22,767 bases of DNA from Saccoglossus kowalevskii (taxonomy: Eukaryota; Hemichordata; Enteropneusta; Harrimaniidae): assembly GCF_000003605.2 (NCBI RefSeq), contig NW_003151264.1, positions 286,768 through 309,534 on the forward strand, given 5' to 3'. The translations under genes were made by a program, and so were the position numbers. Position 1 is the stretch's first letter. Each line of letters starts with the position of its first letter. This document shows positions 1 through 12,025 of this stretch, piece after piece. Below the pieces are notes generated by a model. The model saw nothing but the letters and a program-made list of their open reading frames with translations, had not been told where the DNA came from and did no database searches.

Positions 1-880
1 AATTTGGATGTACATGACACGAATGCATGTCTGATGTATGTATGTATCGTCATCAGTTCCTAGTTGCATTCCCATTGACGACCCCCAGCTTTTTTGTAAG
101 AGGTGGACTATTTGAAATCCGAGAGTGTTGCGTAAATATTTTTTTGCTCACAGTTTTGATACAGTCAATCTATAATTACGAATATTTTATTTTCAATTAA
201 ATTATATACATGTGTCTACAGACTTTATCATGTAATGAGTTTCTGAGTACTGTTACAAACTTGTTAATGGAATTTTGATGTATTCGTGCTCGAGAGATCC
301 TTGGTTTGGGTGAAGAGTCTTCCTATAGAAAAGAAAAGTGTTGGCTAAATAAGTTATTCAATATGACCAAACAAGTTACTCTTATATAGGTTGAGACCAA
401 ACCTGCTGACATTTCGGCCAAATTACAATGATTTCGATTCCAGATATAATTCTACATTGCATATTCACATATATCCCTTTGTGTTCTAATTCCATCTGCC
501 ATGCAAACCATTTGAAAATGTAGCCCAAGATGAGACTTAATAAAAGATTATCGAATGTAAGTAGTCTGGGTTGTTCACTCCTGTCTGGATGGGCTGCTAA
601 CGTTCTGATATTTAACTATTTATAAATTGATAGTACCGGTAACATTTAGGGTGAATGCACAATGGTCACACTGTCGATTATAGATTAATATAGCAGGCAT
701 GGGGAAAACATAAATTTTAAACCATTGTTTTGAGCTAGTTCAGCATACTACATTACCTAAGGCGCAGAGGCAAAATATTAGCAGTCCTTCCAGACAAAAG
801 TGGAGAGTGGGTAACCATAGGAACTGTCATTTGGCACATACATGGATAGAGATTACTATCACCTCCCCCCAGCAATCAGC

Positions 881-1260
881 TGTTTAGCTCAGTCAGTAGA
901 GCGATCAACTATCCAACCCTAACATCTCACAGTCGGGCCAATCAGAGAGCAGCTTTTTGTGCAACACCAATAAATAGTATGAATGAATGCGCATGTGGCT
1001 TTCCCCAAAGAATCCATGTTTCCAGTTACATTGAAATCATTTGAGTGGTTCTTGAGATATAGGTGAAAAAGCCTAGAATTGACTAATTACTAAGAAAATT
1101 ACCCATAGATAATTATTATGCACAGATTTAAACCAAAAATCAATCAAGCCTGCAAATTGTCCAAGACCATTCTTGCACTAATTACCATTGAAATCCAACA
1201 AGTGGTTCATGAGATATTTTTGGAACAGACATACATACAGGTTAACTATAATAACTTATA
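881..1260 (+). repeat. tRNA-derived SINE-like relic
   Basis: TAGCTCAGTCAGTAGAGC (885-902) is nearly a perfect tRNA D-arm/A box. A degenerate B-box-like stretch begins about 45 nt later (around 930), the normal tRNA spacing. Further on, a 35-bp motif (1026-1060) is repeated imperfectly at 1182-1217, sharing GTGGTTC and GAGATAT, before an ACATACATACAG tail. The right edge is approximate and no target-site duplication was identified. Confidence 0.4.
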
Positions 1261-1875
1261 AATTGTGCTTCGAAGATGGAAGCTGTTTAAATGTTGAGAT
1301 TTTCCCTGACTTTTAAATTGTCTGGTGACAGGGATTAATCTTTAATAGGAAACCCTAACTATGTGGCATCTAAGCCAATACAGTTAATTTGATACGTCAC
1401 CCTGCAGTTACAGGGAATCAAGCACTCCAAAGCAAATGTCATCTATCTCAACATACGATAATAAAGAGATAAATATCAAATTATGACGACAGAGACCACA
1501 AGATAAATGGAAGTATTGCATCAAGATATCTTGTATACAAATCTGAATTTAAAAACGATCCTAAATAAATATAGTACTTGATTGTAGGTAGAGAACAGTT
1601 TCTATAGTAACCATGGATGAGGAAGACAGCTATTAGTAAAATGTCTCCATCACGTGATACTAGATTTTTTTAGACAACATTACACATTTAATATTTAAAC
1701 TATGTATATGCCACTGTTCCCTCACTATAATTTGCTATAAAAAAGCTAAGGACAATGTGCTCTATGATAATATTGGACCCAGTCGTAGATCTAAAATAAA
1801 CTGACAATGTAAGGAAAAATTACCCCCCCCATTTTCTATAAATGTATTTAAAGGACAGTGCTCGCCATGCCACGA

Positions 1876-1894
1876 TGCATGCATGCATGCATGC
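1876..1894. repeat. short GCAT microsatellite
   Basis: About four to five copies of GCAT in a row, followed by a short CACACTCACAC stretch. Confidence 0.8.
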
Positions 1895-2718
1895 ACACTC
1901 ACACTGCAAAGACTCCGATTGTGTGCTTTGAACACAGGAGTCAAAAAATACACAGAATAATAAATGTAATAAACCAACAATCACAGTTTATTTCTTTTCA
2001 ACCATGATTGGTTTTTAACTTAAATGATCAATGATTTTTTAATAGCAAAATTATGTAATTATAAATAAAATTGAATTCACTGAAAGCAATTTATATATCA
2101 CCACTATACAATTGGAAAATAATATTTCATGTTGATTACCGTGGTAACGAGGAAATGGCAGTACATACAGCAATTATGTGAATCAAGCTTAGGCCAGGAA
2201 AAAAAAAATTCTCTGTTTCTCGTTTCATAGAAAATTTTAAAATGAGGAGGTGAAGCGTTTTTTTTTTTTTTTAATACTGAATTAAAATGGGGGAAATTTG
2301 AAACAAGTGTGAGTACAAGCGCATTTTGGAATGCTTTAGAAAGAAAAAAAACGTTTGAGGCGCATAGTTCAAAATGATGAATCGACATTGCCTAGATTTT
2401 TCAGACTGACATTGTATCTTTTTATGGGCAAACTGGAAAATTAGCATTTGCAGGAACACCTTTCAGCTCTACTTAAAATTCTCTTTTTGAACCAACCAAA
2501 ATGTCAACTTGTACATGTAAGATGTGGTGTATTATTGAAAAAATTCTCTCATATAACAGTATGAGCCAACCAGCACTGCGGAATAATAAATTGGGAATAA
2601 TTAATTAATTTCCATGAAATAAAAAGTTATTTCTACCTATGTTGGTTTCAATGTTACCAGAAACAAACTATTAATTTTAGTACATGTTAACAGTACTGAA
2701 TAACAGAACTGTAGAATA

Positions 2719-2926
2719 CTGTAGAATACTTTATTTTCGCTTGGAATTTATTTTCGCTATTTTCGCTGAAGAGATGATTCTGTGAAAATAAAATCCAGCG
2801 AATATACTTTTTTTCCTATATTTCACATTAAACTCATCAAAAATCAGTGAAAATAAATTCCAAGCAAAACGCCCAAAAAGCCTTTTCAGCGAAAATTAAT
2901 TCCAGCGAAAATAAAGTATTCCACAG
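2719..2926. mobile_element. Tc1/mariner-type MITE, copy 1
   Basis: A 208-bp element whose left end CTGTAGAATACTTTATTTT and inverted right end differ by one base over the outer 20 or so bases. It is flanked by TA on both sides, as for Tc1/mariner insertions. It has no coding capacity and folds as a long imperfect hairpin with repeated TTTTCGC blocks. The ten bases before it duplicate its own end (CTGTAGAATA). Confidence 0.85.
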
Positions 2927-5900
2927 TACTTTATTTTTAGGTGGTAAATACAATTTATGAGAAATTGGAGAAAATAAATTGTATCAACCCAATTTACAAT
3001 CTTCAGTAGTAGAAGTAGAATCAAAACAAAAACACTGTTTGTACGTATATAAAATATAAAACAGATTCATTTTGAACTATATATTAATGTTACATGTCAA
3101 AAAAATCCAACTACAGAATACCTGACAGAAAAGATCCATGAGTTGAATATTATATTTATCATAACTCAAATTCACATCCTTTGATCATAATTTTTGTACG
3201 AATAAATCACAACAGTAAGTAAAAAGAATATTTGAAAAAAAATGATGGTGTCTATGATTATTAAAGGTTTGGAATATATTTTTTTTTTCATAATAATTCA
3301 ATTGAGACATGTCGTGGCCATGGGTAATATACGGTACTGTTTGAGCCAGCAGTTGACAAATTGTTTGTGATTAGCTGAATGTATGAAAGCAGTCACTGTG
3401 GAATCATACACATTATCTGTTTTCACAATGATATGCATCAATATAAATATGATATTTATTTAATAAATGAACAACAAAGCAATCACAAATTTCCTGTTAT
3501 ACCATTAATATGTCACAGAACATTGCAATTTACAATGGTAATAATAACTAACCGACTGAGTATGCCCTCTTGAATCAAGGACATCATACTTTGTGTGTCA
3601 TACTCATTTTCACTGAAACTGCAATACCAGTGTTGTAGGTCAGGTTTGAAGGCGAGATGAAAGGGGGGGGGGGATAGAAAAAAAGCAAACAACTATAATG
3701 CATGTCACACAGCGACATATTTCTTTTAACATCACGATCAGAAACAACTCTTTTTTTGGCCTTATGTTAAATACACTGCACATGTCTGTAAACAGAAATA
3801 ATTTCAGAGATTTAATTTGATAATCCCCCAAACTAAATAACTAAAGAAAAATATTTTGCAAATTAAATTAATTTATAAAGCGTTTACAGTGCACGTTTGC
3901 TGTTTTAGTTAAGCTCATTTCTGACAGTATTATTAATCCTATTTCAATCTACAGTAACTGCTTATTTCTGTATTTCATCTCAGTTCCAGTTTATTCAGCC
4001 CATAGATTTGCACATGCCATATGGTGTATACATTCATGATTGAACAACACTTATACTACTTATTCAGGGTAATAGGTTAACACCTTAAAAAAAACTCTGC
4101 AACAGCAACAATTATTACACTTATTAATTTCATATTTAGAAAATAAATTCCATTAGTTTTAGAAGTGCAACACCTGACAACTCATCTCTGGGCATTACAC
4201 TCATCTCATCCAATATAGTGGTTACTACATCCATACAAGACACACAGAATAATGAATTCCAGACATACTTGATAGATAGATATTAGTTTTTAATAGTTAT
4301 TAGTAATTCAAAGCATATTAAAATCTTCTGCAGCCACATAGGAATGAAAGATCATGATTTGAACCAAAACTTCCGTTTGTAAATACAATTAACAGCAATG
4401 TTGACCAATTGGTCACTCAAATCTGTCTAGTATTCAGAAAAAATATATCTGAAATGTTGAACTCGCTGCATACTAATGATATAAACTACCATACGCTGTT
4501 TCACTTTTACAGAAGTCATGTTACTTTCGAAAAACTAATTTTTCCCCATGAAAATGCATCTGTCTCGAAATCAAAGCAGTATAGCCTTACAGCCTCAAGT
4601 CTGCATCGTGAACTGTACAACCACATAAGAATATTTTTTTTTGTTTATTTATGAGAGATTTAGAAAAAATCTAGACATACACGTATGAGAAAATAATCCA
4701 TGAATGATAGATTCCAACCTATAAATTCTACACAAGTACTGTTTGTTTCAACACGTTCTTTGCATCCACAAACACAATTCAAAAATGTGTGATTAGTGTA
4801 ATAGTTCTTATCCATATATATAACTTTTATACAAAATGTAGCTTTGGTCTCAAATACTCTTCTCAACTTTTGATGCTAATTTACAGTTTGAATAAAAATT
4901 GGTGAGAAATTATTTATGTAAATAATTATGGTACACCTTTTCACCACCACATTTTTTCCCACCCAAATTGTTGAACATTTTTTCACTTTTCTATATTTTT
5001 TTTTTCTAATTTCAATGTCTGGTCTAACATTGATTGCAGGTTGTGATTCAATGATTTACAGACTGGCCAACATTCTTGTTAGAAATGAACAATAAGAATA
5101 TAAGTTACATAGTTATGAAATGTGACAAATACGGATAAATATTGACAAATGGTTATTAATAACACATATTTGTGAAAAGTGACAATGGCAGTAAATAAGT
5201 AATTAATAATTAATAGAAAATTAGCATATCAGTAATCAAAATTGCAGCTACGAAAGAAACCAAACCACCTGTGCATAAGTATGAATAACAATAACCCGAA
5301 ATGGAATTACAACATTCTCTGCTATAATTAAATGTAATCATAATTAATTTTACTTCATTGATTGATTAGCTCTGAGAATGTCACATTCCTGTTGAAACGG
5401 TGTCCCTTAAAAAAACAACAACATATACTCACTGAAACATGACTGAAAATGAATGCACCTATTTCTGAAAAACAATCTCCTCCTTGTAAATCAGTTCAAA
5501 CTAAAATTCACAAATGTAAGGATAAAATACAGATCTTTAAATAGAAATGATCTCTTTAGAATGCAAATAATATGGTTTGATCTTGAAAGCACCGTACATA
5601 CATGTATAATTAAATATGCACGGTTGCCATTCATACATATACATAATAAACAACTAATTAACAATATGACCTAAGTATAATGACAAATTGTTGCTGACAA
5701 TGTTATTTGGAATATAGCTGTCACATATTATAACTGATCACGATCCGTATAATATGTAAATTAAACACATCTGGTGTAGACTTTGACGTCAACGACTGCA
5801 AATGTTTCTTTGTTTTATATTCATTATTTATATACAGGATAAATTGTTACTAATCATATTCTAAATATTATAGTGTAAAGATTACCCATGGTTCAGGCTC

Positions 5901-6962
5901 TTTCAGCTGATTCTATCAAATGCATTGTATCTCTATGTCAGCTGTGTCTGTGTATTTTTGAAAGCTGATCACAGTGGGGTTCATAATTATTGTCAATCCA
6001 AAATTGCTCAATTTGAGAACTATTTCAATAGAACACGATAGCCAAATATGATCAATGGAAAGCAATTAACAGTGATGAGGTGTTTTAAAATTACTGATGA
6101 TAATTAATGTCTTGTGTTTTCCTCATGACCTGTCTTGTCCCTGTGTGCATGTGCCACGAAAAATTACTCCGTGACCAAAGTACATTTTGTAGCTAAATTT
6201 GAAACAAATATCATGCAAATATAAAAAAAAAATTACATTATGATAAATTTCCACACTGAAAATTACAATATGTATTTTTAAGCACACTCAAATAAATAAA
6301 TGTGAAGTGTTTAACCCTCTGAATGCCATACAACTTTCTAAAATTCCTTTATTTTTGGGGTGTACCAGGACTTTTGTGAAAGACGACAAAATTGACTTTT
6401 GCTTTTAAAGGGTGAAAAAAGAAGTACAAAAATGATGGATACTACGAGGTAAAATCTGGTAGTAATATAACCCTGCTGGAATATGAGAGGATCAAATTTG
6501 GAATTTCTACAAAAGCATTGTATCTATGCCATATAATGTCAATAGTGAATTCTAGATTTTCAAGGTATTTTATTACTCCAACAATTCTAGCTCCATAGAA
6601 AATGTTAAAATCCACTAATGGTTAATAAGGTTTGTGCTAAATTAAATTATTCAATCTATTGTTAATTATTTTAGATTCAATTTTCAACATAAATCAGAAT
6701 ATTAATTTTTTAACTGTTACTTTGATTGTTTTATTAGCTATGCAATATCAGTAAGAGAACAATCATTATTTATTTTCACACATTATCGACTTCACAACTC
6801 TTTTGTTATCAGACCGTATATTTCATGAACTTTGAGTTTACAAAGGAAAATGACAGACGGCCTGACAAAATGCTTAAAATGGTTAACAGGGCAGTTTTTC
6901 ATTTACTGTTATCATTACCATGCATCTACAGTAATGATACTCTGCTACAGGAGATTATGCAC

Positions 6963-6968
6963 TTTATT
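6963..6968 (-). promoter_or_regulatory. candidate poly(A) signal for Rab33
   Basis: AATAAA on the minus strand, about 390 nt past the Rab33 stop. It is the nearest canonical hexamer I see downstream of the gene. No strong GU-rich element follows, so the real 3' end could be elsewhere. Confidence 0.3.
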
Positions 6969-7360
6969 GTCTCCGACGATGTCAGTTATCCAAGTATGTG
7001 ACACCTATATATATTGTAAGTCTCTAGCAAAGTATTTTTGAATGAATACAAAAAATGTTCAGGTCGACAATACCGATATATGTATAGATTTGGTATATAG
7101 GACACTTTGTGGGGAGTTCATGAGACAATACAATGCTGAATTACACAACCAGGTTATGGTGCTAACCGAAGGATGCTATGATGCAGTTACCTAGAGGGTA
7201 CTGTATAATTTCACTGTACCTAGGGAGACATTCACCTCAAAATACTACCTGGTTATTGACGATAATGACTCGGTAAATGAATTTAGTAGATCAACCTTAT
7301 TAATTAGTAAAAAAAGTGATCCGTTTCATTACACAATGACACTTTGTACCATACCACTCC

Positions 7361-7876
7361 TCAACATGAACAGCTAGTGCCATCACTGGTGGCGGTTGAC
7401 CTGCTGCACACAGCCGATCGTGAAGACGGTTCTCGGCCTATGCTGATAACCTTCGCACGTTTCATTTCTTTTGATCCATACTTGTGTAATACAGGATAAT
7501 CATTTGACATCATTGGTTTCTGACTTTTTAACTTGTGCGCTAATGTCATAAAAATCGCACTGACATTATCAACTTCGTTGTCGTCTTTTGCAGAGGTTTC
7601 GAATAGCGGCATCTGATTAGCATCAGCAAATTTCTGTGCCAAACTCGTCGCAACCGAAATCTTCTGGTTCATATCACACTTATTCCCCACTAAGATTCTT
7701 GGTATGTCCGGTGACAGTGAGTGCCTTTCACATTCTTCAATCCAGGTCGGCATGCCTTCGAACGTGTTCATTTTTGTCATATCATAAACAAAAACCACTG
7801 CATGCACGTTTCTGTAGTAATGCTGAACCATACTTTTACGAAACCTTTCTTGGCCAGCAGTATCCCAAAGTTGTAG
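7361..7876 (-). CDS. RAB33: Rab33 exon 2 (codons 81-251 and stop)
   Basis: The minus-strand acceptor TATATTGTAG precedes CTA CAA CTT TGG, giving [10 protein letters not shown] directly after ETIK of exon 1, as in the family. The first Met of the open frame (7831) is internal to the protein, not a start. The exon holds switch II, NKCD, ETSAK and the C-S-C prenylation end, followed by TGA (7363-7361). Confidence 0.96.
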   Translation of the reverse strand, partial: LQLWDTAGQERFRKSMVQHYYRNVHAVVFVYDMTKMNTFEGMPTWIEECERHSLSPDIPRILVGNKCDMNQKISVATSLAQKFADANQMPLFETSAKDDNEVDNVSAIFMTLAHKLKSQKPMMSNDYPVLHKYGSKEMKRAKVISIGREPSSRSAVCSRSTATSDGTSCSC

Positions 7877-10800
7877 CTACAATATAGAAATGAAAATTTA
7901 ATTAATATCCTTACAGTTATTTTTGATTGGTATCAAATTTAATAATTTAAAAAAATAAAAAAGAATGGCAATAACACATAGCATGGTATCCAGTCGACAT
8001 GTCATCCAAACATACAGTCTGGTATCCAGCCGACATGTCATCCATACATACAGTCTGGTATCCAGCCTACATGTCATCCAAACATACAGTCTGGTATCCA
8101 GCCGACATGTCATCCATACATACAGTCTGGTATCCAGCCTACATGTCATCCATACATACAGTCTGGTATCCAGCCGACATTTCATTCATACATACAGTCT
8201 GGTATCCAGCCTACATGTCATCTATACATACAGTCTAGTATCCAGCCTACGTGTCATCCAAACATACAGTCTGGTATCCAGCCGACATGTCATCCATACA
8301 TACAGTCTGGTATCCAGCCTACATGTCATCCAAACATACAGTCTGGTATCCAGCCGACATGTCATCCATACATACAGTCTGGTATCCAGCCTACATGTCA
8401 TCCAAACATACAGTCTGGTATCCAGCCTACATGTCATCCAAACATACAGTCTGGTATCCAGCCTACATGTCATCTAAACATACTGTCTGGTATCCAGCCT
8501 ACATGTCATCCATACATACAGTCTGGTATCCAGCCTACATGTCATCTAAACATACAGCTTGGTATCCAGCCTACATGTCATCTAAACATACAGTCTGGTA
8601 TCCAGCCTACATGTCATCCAAACATACAGTCTGGTATCCAGCCTACATGTCATCCAAACATACAGTCTGGTATCCAGCCTACATGTCATCCAAACATACA
8701 GTCTGGTATCCAGCCTACATGTCATCCATACATACAGTCTGATATCCAGCCTACATGTCATCTAAACATACAGTCTGGTATCCAGCCCCAAACATACAGT
8801 CTGGTATCCAGCCTACATGTCATCCATACATACAGTCTGGTATCCAGCCTACATGTCATCCAAACATACAGTCTGGTATCCAGCCTACATGTCATCTAAA
8901 CATACAGTCTGGTATCCAGCCCCAAACATACAGTCTGGTATCCAGCCGACATGTCATCCATACATACAGTCTGGTATCCAGCCTACATGTCATCCAAACA
9001 TACAGTCTGGTATCCAGCCTACATGTCATCCAAACATACAGTCTGGTATCCAGCCTACATGTCATCCATACATACAGTCTGGTATCCAGCCTACATGTCA
9101 TCTAAACATACAGCCTGGTATCCAGCCTACATGTCATCCAAACATACAGTCTGGTATCCAGCCTACATGTCATCCATACATACAGTCTGGTATCCAGCCT
9201 ACATGTCATCTAAACATACAGTCTGGTATCCAGCCTACATGTCATCTAAACATACATTCTGGTATCCAGCCTACATGTCATCCATACATACAGTCTGGTA
9301 TCCAGCCTACATGTCATCCAAACATACAGTCTGGTATCCAGCCTACATGTCATCCAAACATACAGTCTGGTATCCAGCCTACATGTCATCTAAACATACA
9401 GTCTGGTATCCAGCCCCAAACATACAGTCTGGTATCCAGTCGACATGTCATCCAAACATACAGTCTGGTATCCAGCCTACATGTCATCCATACATACAGT
9501 CTGGTATCCAGCCTACATGTCATCCATACATACAGTCTGGTATCCAGCCTACATATCATCTAAACATACAGCCTGGTATCTAGCCTACATGTCATCTAAA
9601 CATACAGCCTGGTATCCAGCCTATATGTCATCTAAACATACAGTCTGGTATCCAGCCTATATGTCATCTAAACATACAGCCTGGTATCCAGCCTATATGT
9701 CATCTAAACATACAGCCTGGTATCCAGCCTACATGTCATCTAAACATACAGTCTGGTATCCAGCCTATATGTCATCTAAACATACAGTCTGGTATCTAGC
9801 CTACATGTCATCTAAACATACAGCCTGGTATCCAGCCTACATGTCATCCATACATACAGTCTAGTATCCAGCCTATATGTCATCTAAACATACAGCCTGG
9901 TATCCAGCCTACATATCATCCATACATACAGTCTGGTATCCAGCCTATATGTCATCTAAACATACAGCCTGGTATCCAACCTACATGTCATCTAAACATA
10001 GTCTGGTATCCAGCCTACATGTCATCCAAACATACAGTCTGGTATCCAGCCGACATGTAATCCAAACATACAGTCTGGTATCCAGCCTACATGTCATCTA
10101 AACATACAGTCTGGTATCCAGCCTACATGTCATCCAAACATACAGTCTGGTATCCAGCCTACATGTCATCCATACATACAGTCTGGTATCCAGCCGACAT
10201 GTCATCTAAACATACAGTCTAGTATCCAGCCGACATGTCATCCATACATACAGTCTGGTATCCAGCCGACATGTCATCCATACATACAGTCTGGTATCCA
10301 GCCTACATGTCATCCAAACATACAGTCTGGTATCCAGCCTACATGTCATCCATACATACAGTCTGGTATCCAGCCTACATGTCATCCATACATACTGTCT
10401 GGTATCCAGCCTACATGTCATCCATACATACAGTCTGGTATCCAGCCTACATGTCATCCATACATACAGTCTGGTATCCAGCCTACATGTCATCCATACA
10501 TACAGTCTAGTATCCAGCCTACATGTCATCCATACATACAGTCTGGTATCCAGCCTACATGTCATCCATACATACAGTCTAGTATCCAGCCTACATGTCA
10601 TCCATACATACTGTCTGGTACAAATGTATCAAGCCTACATGTCATCTAAACATAGTCTGGTATCCAGTCCTTGGTTAGACATACTGGTATAAATAAATAA
10701 ATCAGTAAATCAACTGCACAGACTGTGCTCACATGATTGTAATAGCATGACCTTGATATTTTACAATATTATGAATGTGCTGTCAGAGATATATAGGTAA

Positions 10801-11663
10801 AACTGACTGAATAAACACAATTTTGAGAGGGTATGTTGCATTTATTACACTATAAATTTTTATACTGTTTGTCTTCACAATCAATATGAACTTTTCTTGT
10901 TTTCTTTTGATAAATAAGCATGAGGATGAAAAACATGTTTTTTATCTGTCCTTGCAAAATACTATCCATGTTTATGCATCTATTCTGTTCATTATCATTT
11001 TAATCCCATCCCTCGTTATTGAAAAATACAATACACACAGTCATACAAGTTCTACAAAAGGCATGGAAACATCTGTAAAAAAAAAAATCTACAAAAAACT
11101 AAATAGTTTTTACGATTGGATTTGTCTTTATAATCTCCGCACTAACAGGGTTTCCAAGATCTCTTTTTTTGAATATATTAAACAATGGCATTTAAAAATC
11201 GATTAATTAACTAAAATTAATTAAGTGGACAAAATTAAATCTCTTGTTCAATTATAAAATACGAGTCCTTGTTAACATATGAATACCGCTATAAACACCA
11301 ATCTCAAATTTAGGTTGTTGCACTTGAAATGGCGCAAAACTGAAATGAATGCATTGTTTATAACTGTTAAAAAAACGCAAATCAGATTGTTCATGTTTAC
11401 ATTGTTAGTAACGTTTGACTTACTTTTATTGTCTCACCGTTAACATCTACTGTCTTCTCGCGAAAATCTACACCTATCGTTGCCTCTGTCTTTTCGGGAA
11501 ACTTGCCTCCACAAAATCGAAATGTCAAACACGTTTTCCCAACATTTGAATCGCCAATAACAATGATTTTAAAAATTCGTGTTTGTTTTGAACTGCTCTC
11601 GATACTGCTCAATATATCTTCGCCACCGTCATCTTTTTTCATGCTCTCTTCTTTGTCTTCCAT
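7361..11663 (-). CDS. RAB33: Rab33-type small GTPase, complete two-exon gene (join 11663-11424, 7876-7361)
   Basis: The spliced protein is 251 residues, slightly longer than vertebrate Rab33B (about 229). Visible motifs are the P-loop GDSNVGKT at 37-44, switch I with ATIGVDF at 61-67, WDTAGQE at 84-90 with the catalytic Gln at 89, NKCD at 145-148, ETSAK at 173-177 and a C-terminal C-S-C (249-251) for double geranylgeranylation. Stretches such as [20 protein letters not shown] and [20 protein letters not shown] are characteristic of Rab33 rather than other Rabs. Rab33 proteins act at the Golgi, in retrograde Golgi traffic, and in autophagy through Atg16L1 (family knowledge). The start ATG (11663-11661) has A at -3 and G at +4. 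The acidic/Ser-rich residues 1-28 and the tail after residue 200 are the variable parts expected for a Rab. The gene is divergent from malate synthase, with 469 bp between start codons. I cannot separate a single invertebrate Rab33 from the A or B vertebrate paralogues. Confidence 0.96.
7877..7983. other. Rab33 intron, acceptor-proximal part
   Basis: AT-rich sequence between the Rab33 exon 2 acceptor and the edge of the minisatellite. It lies immediately 5' of the exon in transcript order and would hold the branch point. Confidence 0.6.
7984..10672. repeat. minisatellite, 36-bp unit, about 73 copies, in the Rab33 intron
   Basis: Head-to-tail units each contain CTGGTATCCAGCC, then ACATGTCATC and an ACATACAG block. 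Sites vary between units: CCGAC, CCTAC or CCTAT; CATCCAAA, CATCCATA or CATCTAAA; CAGTCTGG or CAGCCTGG. Three units have the same 10-bp deletion. The final unit (about 10618-10672) is degenerate. Because 36 is a multiple of 3, long spurious ORFs appear on both strands. There are no unique spacers. The array is expected to vary in length between individuals. Confidence 0.98.
10673..11423. other. Rab33 intron, donor-proximal part, no other feature seen
   Basis: AT-rich intronic DNA between the minisatellite and exon 1. A 106-codon plus-strand ORF here has low-complexity, AT-driven composition and no recognisable motif. Confidence 0.7.
11424..11663 (-). CDS. RAB33: Rab33 exon 1 (codons 1-80)
   Basis: The exon carries the N-terminal tail, P-loop and switch I. 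It ends after Lys80 in a phase-0 donor read on the minus strand as AAA|GTAAGT. Reading on into the intron would give only eight more codons, which do not match the family, so the donor fixes the exon end. Confidence 0.95.
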
Positions 11664-11765
11664 TTTCTCTGTGATTAATGCCGAGCTGCGTTATTCACGA
11701 CTGTTGTAGATCGACAGTGTTTGGTTAGCTTCGCGACAAACGCGTCGTGACAATAACTGCGAGTT

Positions 11766-11798
11766 TTACTTCGGTATATTATTGTCGCTTTCCGCCAT
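11766..11798 (-). other. upstream ORF, 10 codons, on the Rab33 side, not downstream of it
   Basis: The ATG inside the YY1-like site (AACATGG) opens a 10-codon frame ending in TAA on the minus strand. It lies 5' of the Rab33 start, so it could be a uORF if the Rab33 transcript begins upstream of 11798. Confidence 0.2.
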
Positions 11799-11802
11799 GT
11801 TT
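11792..11802 (-). promoter_or_regulatory. YY1-like site
   Basis: The plus strand reads CCGCCATGTTT, so the minus strand reads AAACATGGCGG, close to the YY1 core AANATGGCGGC. In animal promoters this motif often lies just downstream of the start site. Here that would suit the Rab33 direction. Confidence 0.45.
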
Positions 11803-11834
11803 GTTACTATTTTTAGAGAAGTTTCGTCGCTGGC

Positions 11835-11852
11835 GCCATGGCATGCCGGGAG
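11835..11852 (-). promoter_or_regulatory. ZNF143/Staf-like binding site
   Basis: On the minus strand the site reads CTCCCGGCATGCCATGGC. It fits the first 13 positions of the Staf consensus as I recall it (YWCCCRNMATSCM) and weakens after that. This motif is typical of TATA-less and bidirectional animal promoters. Confidence 0.5.
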
Positions 11853-11912
11853 CTATGCAGTCACCTGATATCTAAACAGCTGATACGACAACAACAACTT
11901 CGTTCTTGGTAA
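11838..11912 (+). other. upstream ORF, 24 codons, on the malate synthase side
   Basis: An ATG in the excellent context GGCGCCATGG opens a 24-codon frame that stops at TAA (11910-11912), upstream of the malate synthase start. If transcription begins upstream of 11838 it would act as a uORF. It is not in frame with, and does not splice cleanly into, the malate synthase coding sequence. Confidence 0.3.
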
Positions 11913-12025
11913 CTTGATTAAGAAAAAACACAATCTCGTGATAATCTAAATTTAATAACTATTCTTCTAATGTTAATGGGAAATATAACAAGTCGTCTAT
12001 TCTAGCTGTATTCCTCATATCCCTG

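Larger units (their letters stand above)
1..7360. other. 3' flank of Rab33, no gene recognised
   Basis: About 7.4 kb of AT-rich DNA with stops in all frames. The short ORFs show no domain, no plausible splice-linked exons and no family resemblance. Contents I can name are a SINE-like relic (881-1260), a MITE (2719-2926), a GCAT microsatellite (1876-1894) and homopolymer runs. The part next to 7360 should contain the Rab33 3' UTR. Confidence 0.7.

Noticed and set aside
885-955. True tRNA gene
   Set aside because: The D arm is excellent, but the T arm and acceptor stem are degenerate.
1762-7041. Scattered 60-95-codon ORFs in the left 7 kb
   Set aside because: Their lengths are expected by chance, their content is low-complexity Phe/Lys/Ile/Tyr, and they have no linked exons or motifs.
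7361-7831. Rab33 translation starting at the internal Met of exon 2
   Set aside because: This would lack the P-loop and switch I. The acceptor at 7877 and exon 1 restore the complete GTPase fold.
7965-10601. Many long ORFs on both strands across 7.9-10.6 kb, with 12-residue repeats
   Set aside because: They exist only because the 36-bp unit is a multiple of three and mostly stop-free. They are broken by 10-bp deletions that shift frame, occur in several frames on both strands, and lie inside an intron.
7984-10672. CRISPR-like array
   Set aside because: Units are contiguous with no unique spacers, and the genome is eukaryotic.
10886-11206. 106-codon plus-strand ORF in the Rab33 intron
   Set aside because: AT-driven composition, no domain, no splice or promoter context.
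11838-11908. 24-codon basic peptide as an alternative targeting leader for malate synthase
   Set aside because: Splicing from the possible donor at 11909 to the nearest acceptor (before 12113) meets an immediate stop, so it cannot be fused to the enzyme.
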